A model generated the notes under the pieces. It was not told the origin of the DNA. It saw nothing but the letters and a program-made list of their open reading frames with translations, and searched no databases. Positions 62,513 to 64,000 of a stretch of 64,000 nucleotides of DNA are shown piece after piece (position 1 is the first letter of the stretch; each line of letters starts with the position of its first letter). Origin of the DNA: Sordaria brevicollis. Taxonomy: Eukaryota; Ascomycota; Sordariomycetes; Sordariales; Sordariaceae. A program made the translations under genes and the position numbers. The stretch spans positions 5,146,001-5,210,000 of the forward strand of contig JAUTDP010000002.1 in the NCBI GenBank assembly GCA_033439795.1, in the 5' to 3' direction.

Positions 62513-64000
62513 GATGGCTATGGCAATTGTGATGCTCGACTGTTGCGATGTTGTTTCAATGGAGGTGGTAACCAAAAAGAGGCCTTGTGGTATGTACGAA
62601 TTGGTGTCTTTGCGATGTTGTCGGGGTTCAAGTTCAGCTGAAGTCAGCTTCTCGGAGAAATTTGGTCCTCATAAGCACAAGGGATGGAGATTCGGAGCAA
62701 CCATTGGACGTTCCTTCCTTCAGGGCGGAAAAAGACAAGCACTCTTTCCGTTCCGGCGGCTCATGCCGTGAAACCATCCCTCGCCCGTCTCCGGCCGGCA
62801 AGTCTTGTGTAACGGTTCATGATCGGAAGTAGCAAAGTAAGTACCTCGGTGGTGTTGAGCCGGAATGCAACTGCCTTTGTAATCGCTTGGCATGAATTGA
62901 AGGCTGGAAGGTACAGCTCAGCATCTGCGCAGGTTTTCTTAAACTGTGGTGTATCATGGAGAAGGCGCGACAATTGTGCAGAGCGAACGGCAGGTAATAT
63001 GTAAGCGCCTCAAGCGGAAGGAGCGACACGGCCGGGCCCGGTAAGTGCCGTTGCCGGCCGGGACAACGCACGGACACCGGAGGGGAAGGCTGGAAGGTCT
63101 CGCAGCGGATGAAGCCATCTTCAGAGCAATTCGGGAAGAAACCATGCCATTTCAGAAAGCTGAGAGAGTAAGTTTTGCTGGAAATGGTTATGGGCGCAAC
63201 GCACCAAGCAGCCTTTGCGGCATCCGGGCGGTACCGAGGCAGATCCGGCAGTCAACCTGTCAGCGTCATGCTGTGCGGTGCGAGGTGCAGCAAACTGACC
63301 CGCTCAAGTTTGACCACACCAGCAGGAAATCAGCAACATCGGAGTCCCCCAAGTTCAGCGTTCCCTCTCGGATATAAGCACTGGATTCCCTCAAAATCAC
63401 TTCCTGACGATGTTTTGAAAAGTCCTTGGTACCAGGAGGTGACGCGGGTCGCATGTAGGGGGGGAAGGTAAAGGTGTAAAGGCTTGAACAGTTAAGTGTA
63501 GTTACGATGCGAATTGACAAGACGTCTCAACTGGAACCAATCTGGATATTAAGATCAATTGTGCATTCATTGTGTTGGAAGTCTCCATGGGCAAGAGTTT
63601 GTCCACGGGTATCCACGTCTGTTTTGGCCTTTTGGCTTCAGTTGTTGTTTTTCTTTCTTTGTTTTTCTACCCAAAAATCTAACAATACTACCTTTGCAAG
63701 CCACCACACGACGAATGGGTTGACACTGCACTCTCTAGAGAGTCCCTCGTGCTTCGTCATTTCGCTACTTTTATATCGCAGCAGAGTTTCGACCGCTCGT
63801 CCTCGGCCATCACCATCCACGCCGGCGGTATCAAGTCAATGCAGCAGGTGCGGTCGAGTTGGAAGGCCAAAATCACAGTCCCCAAGTACTATCATCAATG
63901 AGTTGCTAATTCAGAGTTGGACATATAGATATGGTCATGTTGAATGGCTCCATTCATAAGTGGAATTATGTAGCCAGTGTCGGGTCCGTGTCCCAAGTCA
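62513..64000. other. Right end of the window, no recognised gene
   Basis: Short overlapping frames on both strands (for example 63045-63377 and 63507-63959) have no start context, domain or signal peptide that would support a call. Confidence 0.5.

Noticed and set aside
1..64000. CRISPR arrays, bacterial operons, rRNA genes
   Set aside because: No direct-repeat/spacer arrays and no rRNA sequence recognised; introns and RIP indicate a fungal nuclear genome.

Overview
The window is nuclear DNA of a filamentous ascomycete (Pezizomycotina, probably a Sordariomycete). The evidence is short GT-AG introns with CTAAC-like branch sites, TATA-driven genes for small secreted proteins, F-box, MYND, NmrA and GMC proteins of fungal type, and very AT-rich islands with the CpA-to-TpA / TpG-to-TpA transition pattern of repeat-induced point mutation (RIP). 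No species is assigned.

1-10.5 kb: a tandem array of one family of secreted eight-cysteine proteins. There are five copies: one cut by the left edge on the minus strand and four on the plus strand. At least two decayed 3' copies follow the last gene. Four of the five share a GATATA(T/A)AA promoter box. The second copy is cut by an in-frame TAG that is followed by 55 further codons still matching the family. 10.7-15.5 kb: a three-exon minus-strand gene for a DUF4470/MYND-finger protein whose reading frame contains two TAG codons. 16.7-18 kb: a multi-pass membrane protein with a histidine-rich N-terminus. 20-25.6 kb: a secreted protein, a small Cys-rich protein and an F-box protein with four CxxC pairs.

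26.3-30.1 kb: a divergent pair encoding mitochondrial sulfide:quinone oxidoreductase and a metallo-beta-lactamase-fold persulfide (sulfur) dioxygenase, two consecutive steps of sulfide detoxification. They share a roughly 1 kb promoter that contains a perfect CGG-N7-CCG palindrome. A GNAT acetyltransferase follows at 30.8 kb.

32.1-42.7 kb: a nested transposon. The outer unit is a heavily RIP-degraded DNA transposon of about 3.7 kb, with TIRs of about 60 bp, an 8-bp target duplication (TTAAATAA) and 19-bp subterminal repeats. Into it a 6,893-bp Ty3/gypsy chromodomain retrotransposon (283-bp LTRs, 5-bp duplication ATCCC) has inserted and been mildly RIPed. A GMC oxidoreductase gene starts only about 200 bp beyond the right TIR. 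At 45.1-46.1 kb, one small TIR element lies inside another, each with its own 8-bp duplication.

46.3-64 kb: an F-box-like/2EXR-type protein, several small hypothetical genes, a duplicated and broken coding remnant near 52 kb, a low-complexity protein with a split NTF2/SnoaL-like domain, an NmrA-family protein, a small secreted eight-cysteine protein with one intron, and a DUF1772 (anthrone-oxygenase-like) membrane protein with one intron. The remaining intergenic stretches show no recognisable gene.
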